This document shows, piece by piece, positions 1 to 10,500 of a stretch of DNA of 64,000 bases. A program made the position numbers and the translations under genes. The stretch covers positions 310,001 to 374,000 of the forward strand of contig NZ_CP013232.1 in the NCBI RefSeq assembly GCF_001584145.1, read 5' to 3'. The stretch's first letter is position 1. Every line of letters starts with the position of its first letter. This DNA is from Collimonas fungivorans (GTDB taxonomy: Bacteria; Pseudomonadota; Gammaproteobacteria; Burkholderiales; Burkholderiaceae_D). The notes beneath the pieces were generated by a model, which worked only from the letters and a program-made list of their open reading frames with translations, searched no databases and was not told the DNA's origin.

Positions 1-1
1 C

Positions 2-604
2 AGCGCAGACCTGGAGTCGGACCTGGAAAATCCGGCATCCTACTATCGGGTGCACTATCCGGAAACGGTGGTCGATGCCGATGGCAGCGATGCGCGCAGC
101 ACCAACGCAGCGCTGGTCGTCACCGATGTGCTGGTGATTCCGATCCATTCTCGCCAGGATTGCAACCGGCAGGCGCTGATCGAGCGCATCGAAGCCGCGC
201 GGTTGTTTAATCCGGCGTTGCGGATACTGGTGGTCGAAGTCCAGTCCATCAGTGCGTTTGGCGCCACCGCCAACACGGAAACCAGCCCGGCCGAAACCCT
301 GGCAAAGGAAATCCTGACCGCAACGCTTGCCGATACGGTAATCCACGAGTGGATAGATGACCGTCGCATCTTTGATCGGGGCTTAAGCGTATTCGAGGCA
401 AACCCGCGCAACGAACGGGCGGTTGCCGAGATCAGGAATCTTCACCAGGAAATCGCGCAAGCGAGGAGCCAGCCGGTCGAGCAGACGGCCAACAGCCTGG
501 CCATATTGCATGCCCTGCAGAGAAGGACGCAGGAAAAAGAACTGTGCCATGTCGGCATTGACGTACTTCAACAGCAACCCGGTCGTCTGGATAGTGCCGG
601 TTGA
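2..604 (+). CDS. ParA-like P-loop ATPase, 5'-truncated by window edge
   Basis: The reading frame is open from base 2 and ends in TGA at 602-604, so about 200 C-terminal residues of a longer protein are visible. The GTG at 50 is internal to the frame and probably not the start. Visible features fit the C-terminal half of ParA/MinD-type ATPases: a VVDADGSD strand, then VVTDVLVIPIHS, then an amphipathic stretch and FNPALRILVVEV, and a late IDDRRIFDRGLSVFEA segment matching the 'I.dR..f..a...G..v.e' region of the family. The Walker A motif would lie upstream of the window. Such proteins act in DNA or cargo segregation, but the partner is not visible. The tail after residue ~150 is low in recognisable content. 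Family call is moderately sure; role is inference. Confidence 0.72.
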   Translation, partial: SADLESDLENPASYYRVHYPETVVDADGSDARSTNAALVVTDVLVIPIHSRQDCNRQALIERIEAARLFNPALRILVVEVQSISAFGATANTETSPAETLAKEILTATLADTVIHEWIDDRRIFDRGLSVFEANPRNERAVAEIRNLHQEIAQARSQPVEQTANSLAILHALQRRTQEKELCHVGIDVLQQQPGRLDSAG

Positions 605-629
605 AGCGGCAGCATCTGCTCCGCGGATC

Positions 630-689
630 ATTAATTAGGGTCAGAGTCGAATTTTTTGAAAAAGAAATTCGACTCTGACCCTAATTAAT
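630..689. repeat. Perfect 25-bp inverted repeat (REP/RAYT-like)
   Basis: The left arm 630-654 and right arm 665-689 are exactly complementary, with a 10-base loop (655-664). The arm core is GGGTCAGAGTCGAATTT. It sits between the convergent ends of the ParA-like gene and the DUF1993 gene. Arms of the GGGTCAGA type are reminiscent of dispersed REP-like elements linked to Y1 (RAYT) transposases in proteobacteria; that link is from memory of the motif, not shown here. It could also act as a bidirectional terminator. Confidence 0.8.
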
Positions 690-704
690 TCTGATTAATT
701 GCTG

Positions 705-1229
705 CTAGGCCGGTTCCATTTCGAAATGGCCGAGATAATCCAGTTTGCCTACGGCCACTCCCTTGTTCCGCAAGATGGCGTGTGCGGTAGCTATGTGAAA
801 GAAAAAATTCGGCACGGTGAACGTGAGCAGGTAGGCATCGCCCTGCATGGTGGTTTTTAACTTGCCGAAAGCCAGGGTAACCGAACGCGTTTCGCTTCCA
901 TGCAAATCCTCTGGCCGCACGCTTTCCAGGAACGCTATCGTCTTTGTTACCCGCGCCTGTAACTCAGGCAATGTTGTCTCGTTGTCTTCAAAGCGCGGTG
1001 CTTCGAGCGCCGACAAACGGCCGATTGCGTTTTTCGAGGTATCGCTGGCGCGCTGGATCTGCCCGGCCAGCGATAGCATGTCCGGCGCCAGTTTTGCGTT
1101 GACCATCTCGGCGGGGTCGAGATGGCTGGCCTTGGCATGGGCCTCCGCTTTCTCCAGATAGCCCGCAAGCACACCCAGGCCGCGCACGAACACGGGAACG
1201 GAAATTTGATACATCGATAAGGACTGCAT
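705..1229 (-). CDS. DUF1993 family protein
   Basis: 174 residues starting MQSLSMYQISVPVF. This start was preferred over an in-frame ATG at 1256 because GGAG lies 6 bases upstream of it and DUF1993 proteins characteristically begin near 'SMY..SVPVFVRGL'. The family is a small all-helical group resembling the DinB four-helix fold, with no established reaction. Visible features: the SMYQISVPVFVRGL N-terminus, a central LAPDMLSLAGQIQRASD helix, and a C-terminal PNFFFHIATAHAILR helix followed by KLDYLGHFE. It is convergent with the ParA-like gene and lies downstream of prc on the same strand, but a terminator separates them, so it is probably its own unit. Confidence 0.85.
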   Translation of the reverse strand: MQSLSMYQISVPVFVRGLGVLAGYLEKAEAHAKASHLDPAEMVNAKLAPDMLSLAGQIQRASDTSKNAIGRLSALEAPRFEDNETTLPELQARVTKTIAFLESVRPEDLHGSETRSVTLAFGKLKTTMQGDAYLLTFTVPNFFFHIATAHAILRNKGVAVGKLDYLGHFEMEPA

Positions 1230-1330
1230 GTCAGGCTCCAAAAAGGATGGCTTCAAGCCAGGACCATCATCCTATCCGTTTTGGAGCGATGCCGCATTCC
1301 AACGGTTATCCATGCCAGGAGCAAAAAAAA

Positions 1331-1350
1331 AGACAGGGCAGGGCCTGTCT
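1331..1350 (-). terminator. Rho-independent terminator of prc
   Basis: AGACAGG (1331-1337) pairs with CCTGTCT (1344-1350). The stem is flanked by a run of A on the left, read as U on the minus strand, and a run of T on the right. It lies 40 bases past the prc stop codon and can work in either direction. Confidence 0.85.
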
Positions 1351-1392
1351 TTTTTATCATGCATCAATCGCTGGTCTGCTCTGCCGGACCGG

Positions 1393-3543
1393 TCATTTCC
1401 CCTTGGCCGGCTGCTGCACCGCGAATTTCGTATTCGCCTTGAGCAGGTCCGATTCGTCGCCGAGGATTTGCGCGGCTTCATTCAGCAACACGTCCTTGGC
1501 GTTCTTTTGCGCCTTTTCCGCTGCCAGGTCCGCGCTCAAGCTGCGTTCGTTGGCTTGCAGGCCGTCGTCCTGGCGGTTGAGATCGGCTGCATCGGCAGCA
1601 TCCTTGTCTTTGCCGTCGCCGCCGTCGCCAGCCTTGCCGCGCGCCTTCAGGCGGGCTTCCTGCTGGTTCATTTCAGTGCGGCGGTCGGTTTCGTTAAGCG
1701 AGATGACGCGCTTCTTGCGCAGCGTATTCACCTCGGTCACGTCTTCCAGGAAACGCTGGAAGTCCTTGTCCTTTTCGACGCGCGCATCGTGCCGGCTCTG
1801 GATCTGCGGCAGCAGGCCCTTCACGTCGCCGACAGGAGTGTAGTCGGCGGCCTTCACCTGCGACCATGGCAAGGCGTTGTCGTAGCTCGATTCGCCAAAA
1901 CTCTCGGGATCCGAGAAGCCCGGCAAGCTGACGTCCGGGGTCACGCCGCGCAGCTGGGTAGTGCCGCCGTTGATGCGGAAAAACTGGGCGATGGTCATCT
2001 TCAGTTCGCCGAATTTCGGCTTGTCGTTGTGCGACAGTTCGTCAAGGTTGACCATGGTCTGCACCGTGCCTTTGCCGAAACTGCCTTCGCCGACGATGAT
2101 GCCGCGGCCATAATCCTGGATCGCCGCCGCGAAGATTTCCGAGGCAGAGGCCGAACCGCGGTTGATCAGCACGGCTAGCGGACCGGTCCATGCCGGTGTC
2201 GGGATGTCGTCGCCTTCGACGTTGACGTCGCCGCGCGCATTACGCTGCTGCACGATCGGGCCCTTGCCGACAAACAGTCCGGTCAGGTCCACCGCCTCAG
2301 TCAGCGAACCGCCGCCGTTATTGCGCAAATCCATCAGGACGCTGTCGACCTTCTCTTTTTTCAGTTCGGCCAGGAGCGCCGCCACGTCGCGGCTGGCGCT
2401 GCGGAAATTCTTGTCGCCCTTGCGCCGTCCGTCGAAATCCTCATAGAACGCAGGCAGGGTAATCACGCCGACCTTGCGCGTGGTGTCGCCGCTCTTGATG
2501 TTCAGGATGGTTTTCTTGGCGGCCTGCTGTTCCAGGCTGATCTTGTTGCGCACCAGACTGATCAGCTTGTGCTTGCCATCCGGACCGGCGTCGGCCGGTA
2601 AGATGTCCAGCCGTACTATCGTGTCCTTGGCGCCGCGGATCTGCTTGACCACGTCGTCGATGCGGGTGCCGACCACGTCGACCACGGCGCCCTTGTCGCC
2701 TTGTGCGACGCCGACGATGCGGTCGCCGACCGCAAGCTTGCCGGACAATTGCGCCGGGCCGCCCGCCACCAGCTCGCGGATAGTGGTGTATTCGTCTCTT
2801 TCCTGCAGCACCGCGCCGATGCCGACCAGGGAAAGCTTCATCGAAATATCGAAATCGGCCGCCGCGCTGGTGCCCAGGTAATCGGTATGCGGTTCAATCG
2901 AGGTCGCATAGGCGTTCATGAAAATCTGGAAGACGTCGTCGCTTTTATACTTGTAGGCGCGCGCCAGGGAATTTTCATAACGCTTGCTGAGCGTATCGCG
3001 GATCGCCTGGTCCTTCTTGCCGGCCAGTTTCAGGCGCAGCCAGTCGTTCTTGACGCGCTTGCGCCACAGGTCGCGGCTCTCTGCCTCGGATTTCGGCCAG
3101 GGTTCCTTGTCGCGCACGAAGGCGAAGTCTTCTTTCTGGCTGAAATCGAAACCCTGCTTGAGCAGTTCGCGCGCATACGTCAGGCGTTCGACGATACGCT
3201 GCTGGTACAGGTTGAAAATGGAAAACGGAATGCGCAGGTCTTCGCGGTAAATGGCGTCGTCCAGCTTGGTGTTCTCTGTCGTAAACTGATCGATATCGGC
3301 TTGCACGAAAAAGAATTTTTCCGGGTCGAGCGACTTGATGTAGCGGTTGATGACCTTGGCCGACAAGGTGTCGTCCAGCGGCACCGGCTTGTAATGGAAA
3401 CGGGTCAGGAATTGCGCGCTCAGGTGCGCCGCCTGCGCTTGCTGCTGCAGCGGCGACAGGACCGGCGGCGGCCCGGCTTCCAGTGCGTGGGCAGCGGTCG
3501 AAATTGCCAGGATGACACATAACAGACTGTTTTTTAAGCGCAT
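1393..3543 (-). CDS. prc: Tail-specific (C-terminal processing) protease, S41A family
   Basis: 716 residues, the usual size of Prc/Tsp. An N-terminal signal peptide (MRLKNSLLCVILAISTAAHA) predicts a periplasmic enzyme. A helical N-terminal region spans about 30-230. A PDZ domain at about 236-320 binds substrate C-termini. The S41 protease core runs about 350-560, and a basic, charged DUF3340-like tail lies beyond 570. The catalytic serine is S466 in GSASASE and the general base is K491 in GEGSFGKGT. Their 25-residue spacing equals that of E. coli Prc S452/K477. In other bacteria the enzyme processes FtsI, trims cell-wall hydrolases and degrades tagged periplasmic proteins. GAAGG precedes the start by 4 bases. 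Nothing suggests loss of function. Confidence 0.95.
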   Translation of the reverse strand: MRLKNSLLCVILAISTAAHALEAGPPPVLSPLQQQAQAAHLSAQFLTRFHYKPVPLDDTLSAKVINRYIKSLDPEKFFFVQADIDQFTTENTKLDDAIYREDLRIPFSIFNLYQQRIVERLTYARELLKQGFDFSQKEDFAFVRDKEPWPKSEAESRDLWRKRVKNDWLRLKLAGKKDQAIRDTLSKRYENSLARAYKYKSDDVFQIFMNAYATSIEPHTDYLGTSAAADFDISMKLSLVGIGAVLQERDEYTTIRELVAGGPAQLSGKLAVGDRIVGVAQGDKGAVVDVVGTRIDDVVKQIRGAKDTIVRLDILPADAGPDGKHKLISLVRNKISLEQQAAKKTILNIKSGDTTRKVGVITLPAFYEDFDGRRKGDKNFRSASRDVAALLAELKKEKVDSVLMDLRNNGGGSLTEAVDLTGLFVGKGPIVQQRNARGDVNVEGDDIPTPAWTGPLAVLINRGSASASEIFAAAIQDYGRGIIVGEGSFGKGTVQTMVNLDELSHNDKPKFGELKMTIAQFFRINGGTTQLRGVTPDVSLPGFSDPESFGESSYDNALPWSQVKAADYTPVGDVKGLLPQIQSRHDARVEKDKDFQRFLEDVTEVNTLRKKRVISLNETDRRTEMNQQEARLKARGKAGDGGDGKDKDAADAADLNRQDDGLQANERSLSADLAAEKAQKNAKDVLLNEAAQILGDESDLLKANTKFAVQQPAKGK

Positions 3544-3870
3544 ATAACCTTCAATTCGATGTTCGGTGTTGATTTCAGCGGCAAGAGCACTGGCTTGCCC
3601 CTTACATCAGGAATGGCCGCCGGCAGGCCGGCGTAGTGCAATTCGACCCGCACGCCAGGCAAGCGTTCAGATTGAGCAATTCTACTTGCCTTTACTTAAA
3701 GCTTGCTTAAATCGGGTTTTCCCGGCTTGGTGCGCCGTTAATTTTCCTCAATGGCAACTCAAAACACCGCTTGAATCAGGACGCCGGCGCCAACGGGCTG
3801 CGCCAGCCGCTGTGTGTGGTCGCGTCGACGCCGATGGGATGGTCAAGATGCCCTCCAGCTGTGATTGGGT
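3544..3870. other. Intergenic stretch upstream of prc
   Basis: 327 bases between the prc start and the end of the Mop gene, both on the minus strand. It must carry the prc promoter. No coding signal, clear hairpin with a T-tract, or repeat was recognised; open frames through it are short and have no family resemblance. Confidence 0.5.
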
Positions 3871-4299
3871 TCAGGTCTTGACGCCGACGATCACGTGCGA
3901 AGCCTTGAAAATCGCCACCACCGGCTTGCCGGCCGCGAGGCCGAGCGCGACTGCGCTTTCCTGGGTAATGATGGCGGTCAGCGTGGCGCCGCCGTTCAGG
4001 CTGACTTCGACTTCTGTATTCACGGCGCCGGTCTTCACCGCCTTGACTGTGCCTTGCAGGCGGTTGCGAGTGGAAAACTTGATGCCGGCGTCTGGCGATG
4101 ACAGGATCACCCATGGCGCTTTCACCAGCGCCAGTGCATCCGAACCTGGTTTCAGTTCCAGGTACTTGGTGCTTTCGCGGGTGATGACGGCGACGATGCG
4201 GTCGCCGCCGGCGAGGGTGATTTCGACTTCGTCGTTGACCGCGCCTTCTTGGATGGCGGTAACCTTGCCTGCGAATTCATTGCGTGCACTAGTCAGCAT
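3871..4299 (-). CDS. Molbindin-type protein with two Mop/TOBE domains
   Basis: 142 residues built from two tandem ~68-residue Mop (TOBE) repeats. Repeat 1 covers about 3-68 and contains N-x-(F/L)-x-G-x-V and GAVNDEVEI; repeat 2 covers about 74-140 and contains LQGTVKAVKTGAVNTEVEV. Each ends in a hydrophobic KAxxVI(L/V) strand. Such proteins bind molybdate or tungstate as oligomers in the cytoplasm and act as a store or buffer for molybdenum-cofactor synthesis. AAGGAG lies 7 bases before the ATG. There is no modABC transporter next to it, so it appears to stand alone. The long open frame on the opposite strand (3566-4375) is a shadow. Confidence 0.9.
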   Translation of the reverse strand: MLTSARNEFAGKVTAIQEGAVNDEVEITLAGGDRIVAVITRESTKYLELKPGSDALALVKAPWVILSSPDAGIKFSTRNRLQGTVKAVKTGAVNTEVEVSLNGGATLTAIITQESAVALGLAAGKPVVAIFKASHVIVGVKT

Positions 4300-4509
4300 T
4301 TTTTTACTCCTTGAGTTATGTCGAGCGCCAAGTCCGGACCTAGATGTGGAAAAGGCGGGGGTTTATCATACCTGAGCGCGCCGCCCTGGCGTTCAGATAT
4401 GCGTTCTAATGCTTATCACCCTGCCGCTATGCGGCCGGGCCGGCGCCGCGCTTTTCAAGACGCGTTTCAAGAAATAGTCGCTGTCTAATTGCCATCTTTT
4501 TTCCGCAGG

Positions 4510-4536
4510 GAAACCGCCGGCAGCGTCGGCGGTTTC
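4510..4536 (-). terminator. Hairpin after the NRPS stop, possible terminator
   Basis: A perfect 10-bp stem (4510-4519 with 4527-4536, arm GAAACCGCCG) and 7-base loop lies 18 bases downstream of the NRPS stop codon. No U-tract follows on the minus strand, so it may stabilise the 3' end or act only as a weak terminator. Confidence 0.5.
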
Positions 4537-4553
4537 TCCCTCGCATTCCTGCT

Positions 4554-7500
4554 TCAGGGCTGGAGCGACGCCAATTCCCCTTCCAGCCTGGCGGGTTGCA
4601 ACGCCGTATTCAAGGCATGCGCAAACACCTCGATGTGCGGCGAAATCATCATCGACTGATGCGTACCCGGCACCGGCACCAGGCGCAACAGCATTTCCGG
4701 CACCACTGCGCCCCAGCCGCGCAAAGGTTCGTTGACGGTGTCGCCCACGGCGCTGTAGAAATGCACCGGAACGCCGATCGGCTGCGCTGCGTAGTCGCCG
4801 TAGGCGCGGATGATGGTGCGGCTGTTCTCCATCAGCTGCAGCAAGCCCTGCAAGGAAAAACCGGCCGGGAACAAGCCGTTGCGCCTGGCCATCTGCAGCA
4901 GGGTAGGGACATCGATATCCGGCGCCGCCGCCTTCAGTTTTTCCATCGCCGCTTTCAGCACCGGATCGTTGCCGGCGGCCGCTTCCAGCAGCGTCAGCAT
5001 CAGCTGCTTGTCGCCCAGCTTCCATTCGCGTTCGTCATCGTCGCCGATTGAGCAGTGACTGTCGAACAGCCCGACAAACTCCACATCCTGGCCTTGGTTG
5101 ATGAATTGCTGCGCAACTTCATAGGCCAGCGCGCCGCCGAACGACCAGCCGCCTAGCCGGTAAGGCCCGCTCGGCTGCACCGCCCGCACCAGCCCCAGCA
5201 TGCGCGCCGCCATGCTTTGCACGGTCGACAGCTGCGGCTGATCCAGCGGCACGGGCGGCAGGCCGTATACCGGGATGTCGGGGTTGATATGGGTCGCCAG
5301 CATGTGCGCATAAATCAGCAAGCCGGAACCTTCGTGCATCAGGAACAAGGGACGCTGGCGGCCGCCGGCGCGGATCAGCACGGCGGCATTCTCCGTTTCC
5401 AGCGGATTCAGCTGCGCGATATGCTCGGCCAGCCCGGCGATAGTCGGATACGTAAACACATCGCTGGCTGAAATCCGCACGCCTTTTTGCTTGAGCATGG
5501 TCACTACTTGCAGAATCGACAGGGAATGCCCGCCCAGCGAGAAGAAATTGTCGTGACGGCCGACGCGCTCGATCTGCAGAAGCTCCGACCAGATCCCGGC
5601 CAGGACAGTTTCGATTTCCCCTTCCGGCGCCACATAACCGCCAACCGCATAAGCATCCGCCGCAGGCGCCGGCAGGTGCTTGCGGTCCAGTTTGCCGTTC
5701 GGCGTCAGCGGCAGAGCGGCCAGCATGACATACGCCGCCGGCACCATGTACTCAGGCATGTTGACGCTCAAATAAGAGCGCAAGGTTTCGGCGCCAGCTT
5801 CTTCCGCATCGGCATTTTCATTGGCGACAATATAGGCAACCAGGCGCTTATCGCCGGGATTGTCCTCGCGCGCAATCACTACTGCCTCGCGCACCGCCGG
5901 ATGCGACGCCAGCTTTGCTTCGATCTCGCCCAGCTCGATGCGGAAGCCGCGGATCTTGACCTGGAAGTCATTGCGGCCCAGGTGCACCAGGTTACCGTCG
6001 ACCTGCCAGCGCGCCAGGTCGCCGGTGCGGTACAGCAGCGCGCCAGGCCGCCCGGAGAAGCGGTCTGGAATGAACCTTTCTTCTGTCAGCTCGGCCCGGT
6101 TCAGGTAGCCGCATGCGACGCCGGCGCCGCCGATATATATTTCGCCGGTCACGCCGACCGGCACCGGTTCGCCGTGGGTGTCCAGCAGGTACACCTGGGT
6201 ATTGGCGATCGGCCGGCCTATCGGTATGGTCGCCTGGGCAGGGTCGACCGCCGCGATTTCGTAGGTGGTTGCGTAGGTGGTGGTTTCGGTCGGTCCGTAG
6301 CAGTGGATCAGGTGCTCGGGTTTGCCGGCTTCCAGCACGCGCGCAAAAGCCGCCGGATCGCAGCGCTCGCCGCCGGTCAGCAGGTAGCGCAGCTTGCCGA
6401 ATGCCTCCGGCACGATTGTCGCGCATTGGTTAAACACGGCCGTGGTGATGAACAGTGTGGTGACGCCTTGCCGGTCCAGCGCATCGGCGAAACGCAGCGG
6501 ATCGAGGAATACATCCTTGTCGATCACGACGACGCGTCCACCGTTGAGCAAGGCGCCCCAGATTTCCATGGTCGAGGCGTCGAAGGCAGGATTGGCGGCG
6601 AAGGCGATGCGGTCGCTGGCGTCGAATGCGGCATAGCCGTTCTCCAGCACCAGGCGCTTGATGCCGCGCTGGGGCACCATCACTCCCTTGGGCTGTCCGG
6701 TCGAGCCTGAGGTATACATGATGTAGGCGATTGCTTCGTCGTCGCCGGCAGGTTCCAGATTGTCCATGCCATATGCCGCTCCTGCGGAGTCGTCCAGGTT
6801 GATCCTGGTGAGCGCCGCCAGCGCCGGCCAGCTGGCGCCGGCCAGGGCCAGCACTAAGCCGGCGCCGCTGTCGCCTGCCATGAAGACCTTGCGCTCGTCG
6901 GGCAAGGCCGGATCTATCGGCACATAGGCTGCGCCGCACTTGAGAATCGCCAGCTCGGCGATGATCAGCTGCGACGAACGGTCAAGATGCAAGACCACCC
7001 GGTCGCCCGGCCTGACGCCCAGATTGAGCAGATGGTGCGCCAACTGGTTGGCGCGGCGGTTGAGCTCGGCGTAACTCAGCTGCTCGACGCCATGCACTAT
7101 TGCCACCGCTTGCGGGGTCCGCGCCGCCTGCGCTTCGAACAGCTGGGGCAGCGCTGCCTGCGGGTTGTGGGTCTCGGTTGCATTCCACGTGGTTATTATC
7201 CGGCGGCGTTCGTCGGCGCTCAGGATCGCCAGGCGTGCGATTTGCTGCGTATCGTCTTCAACCATTGCTGCCAGCAGGCGCTGCCAATATCCCAGGTAAC
7301 GCTCCACGGTGCTGCGTTCAAACAATGCCGTGGCATATTCCAGGACACCGGCAATCGTATCGCCCGATTCGCCCAGCGACAAGGTCAGGTCGAATTTTGC
7401 CGTCACCTGCTTGAACGGCAGCTGCGTCAATTCCAGGCCGTCCAGGCTGAGCCTGCCTTGCGGCGCGCTCTGCCAGGCGAACATGACCTGGAACAAGGGA

Positions 7501-10500
7501 CTATGCGCCATGCTGCGCACCGGGTGCGTATGCTCGACCACCTGTTCGAAAGGAATTTCCTGATGCTGCTGCGCTGCCAGCGATTGCTGCCTGACGTGGG
7601 CCAGCAGCGTTGCCACCGTTGCATGCTCAGGCAGGTGGACCCGCAGCGCCAGCGTGTTGACAAAGAAACCGATCAACCCTTCCACTTCCTGCTGGTTGCG
7701 GTTGGCGGTCGGCGTGCCGATGACAACATCGTCCTGTCCCGCCAGCCGGCCCAACAGCAAAGCCCAGCTGCTCAGCAGCGTCATGTGCAGGGTGGTGCCA
7801 TGGCGCTGGCTCAGCGCCTTGAGTTTTTTTGCCAGCGCGCTATCCAGCACGGTGTCGACCCATGCGCCGGCATAGTCTTGCTGCGGCGGCCGCGGATGAT
7901 CGGTCGGCAGTTCCAGCAAGGTCGGCGCGCCGGCCAGGCTTTCAGTCCAATAAGCCGTATGCTGTTCGAGTACCGTACCGCTCATCCAGCGGCGTTGCCA
8001 TGCCGCGTAGTCCGGATATTGCACTGCCAGGGCGGGCAACGGATCGTGCTCTCCTTGCCGGTAGGCGTTATAGAGCGCGCTGATTTCATTGAGCAGCACG
8101 CCGATCGACCAGCCGTCCGAAACGATATGGTGCATCGTGATCAGCAGCGTGTGCTGGGTGCGCGTCTCCTGCAGCAGGCGGCCGCGGATCAGCGGTCCCC
8201 GGACCAGGTCGAACGGTGCAGTGGCTTCTTCAGCGAACAGGCGCTCCCGTTCGGCGTCGCGTTCGGGGTGGTGCCGCAAATCGTGTTCCAGCAGCTGGAA
8301 ATGACTGACGTCTGCCGCCGCCACGTGTTGTACCGCGCCGTGGCCGGGCTGCGGGATGAAACTGGTGCGCAGCGCTTCGTGGCGGAACACCAGCCGCTCC
8401 AACGCCTGGACCAGGGCTACCCGGTCCAGTTCGCCGCGCAGCTGCAAGCCCAGCGGAACATGGTAAGCCTGGCGCACTTCGCCCATCTGCTCCAGGAACC
8501 ACAAGCGCTGCTGCGCAAACGACAGCAGTTCCCGTTCGGCGCCGGCAGTCGCCGTCAGCGCCGGCCGGATGCTGGCGTCGCTGGCGGACAATGTTGCGGC
8601 AAAGCCGGAAAAAAACGGATGCATGAACAACGTGTTCAATGCCACTTCGACACCGAAGGCCTGCCTCAGGCGTGAAATCATCCGCACCGCCAGCAGCGAA
8701 TGTCCGCCCAGGGAGAAGAAGTTATCGTGACGGCCGATGCGTTCGACCTGCAGCAGCTCCGCCCAGATTGCCGCCAGGGCGGTTTCGGTTTCTCCTTCCG
8801 GCGCGGCATAGGCGCCGGCGGCGTAGGCATCGCCGTCCGGGGCTGGCAGGTTCTTGCGGTCGAGCTTGCCGTTCGGCGTCAATGGCAGCGCCGCCAGCGT
8901 GACATACGCTGCCGGCACCATGTACTCGGGCATGCTGGCGCTCAAATGAGCACGCAGGGTCTCGGCATCGATTTCTTCATTGACGACAATGTAGGCTACC
9001 AGGCGTTTGTCGCCGGGAGTATCTTCGCGCGCAATCACCACCGCTTCGCGGATGGCCGGATGAGTAGCCAGTTGCGTTTCGATTTCACCCAGCTCAATAC
9101 GGAAACCGCGGATCTTGACCTGGAAGTCGTTGCGTCCCAGGTAGACCAGGTTGCCGTCCGCCTGCCAACGGGCCAGGTCGCCGGTCTTGTACAGGCGCGC
9201 GCCGGGCAGCGGTGAAAAAGGATCGGGCACAAACCGCTGCTCGGTCAGTTCCGGCCGGTTCAGGTAGCCGCGCGCCACCTGCACGCCGCCGATGTGCAAT
9301 TCGCCGGCTACGCCGACAGGCGCCGGTTCGCCCAAGGCATCGAGAATGTAGATGCTGGTATTGGCAACAGGTTTGCCGATAGGGATAGCAGTAGGGGTTT
9401 CTCCTGCGACGCAAGCCCAGGCGGTGACATCCACCGCAGCTTCGGTAGGGCCGTACAGGTTGTGCAGCTGGGCGCGCGGCAACAGTGCATGGAAACTGCG
9501 CACCAGCGATGCCGGCAACGCCTCGCCGCTGCACATGACGCGGACGATGCTGGCGCAGCCGGCCGCCTCGTCATGGGCGGCAAATACCTGCAGCATGGAC
9601 GGCACGAAATGCAGCGTGGTGACGCCGGCCGTACGGATGACCTCGTTCAGGTAGCGCGGATCCTTGTGGCCGTCGGGTTTGGCCATCACCAGCTTTGCGC
9701 CCACCATCAGCGGCCAGAAAAATTCCCATACGGAGACGTCGAAGCTGAAAGGCGTTTTTTGCAGCACCACATCGTGCGGCTCCAGTCCGTAAGCCTGCTG
9801 CATCCACAGCATGCGGTTGACTACCCCGCAATGCTCGTTCATCACGCCCTTCGGTTTCCCGGTCGAGCCCGAGGTGTAGATCACGTACGCCAGGTCTGAT
9901 GGCAGCAGATGGCTGCTGTCGGGATTGTGTTCCGGATAGGCATTCCAGCTTGGCGCTTGCAGGTCCAGCACCGGCAAGTTCGATGGAATCGTCGCCCTGA
10001 CCTGTTGCCAGCCACCTGCGATGCCGGCCTGCGTCAACACCACGCGCGGGGCGCTGTCGGAGAGCATGTAGGCCAGGCGGTCTGCCGGATAAGCCGGATC
10101 CAGGGGTACATAGGCCGCACCCGCCTTCAGCACCGCCAGCAAGGCAACCACCATGGACAAGCTGCGTTCGGCGCAGATCGCCACCCGGTCGTCGGGCTGG
10201 ACGCCCAGTTCGCGCAGGTAGTGCGCCAGCTGGTTGGCACGGCGGTTGAGGTCGGCATAGCTGAGCTGCTCGCTTCCCTGTTCCACCGCCACTGCTTGCG
10301 GTGTTCGCTCGGCCTGCGCTTCGCACAACTGATGCAGCAGGGATGCGCGCTCCGGATAAATCACTTCGGTTGCATTCCAGCCCGTCACCAGCTGCCGATG
10401 TTCGGCGGCGCCCAGCATCGGCAGGCGCGCTATCTGCTGTGCGTCGTCGGCGACCATGGCTTCCAGCAGGCGATGCCAGTAGCCAAGGTAACGCTCCACG

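Noticed and set aside
3566..4375. 269-codon plus-strand frame over the Mop gene
   Set aside because: The minus strand has two clear Mop repeats with AAGGAG before the start; the plus frame has no recognisable domain.
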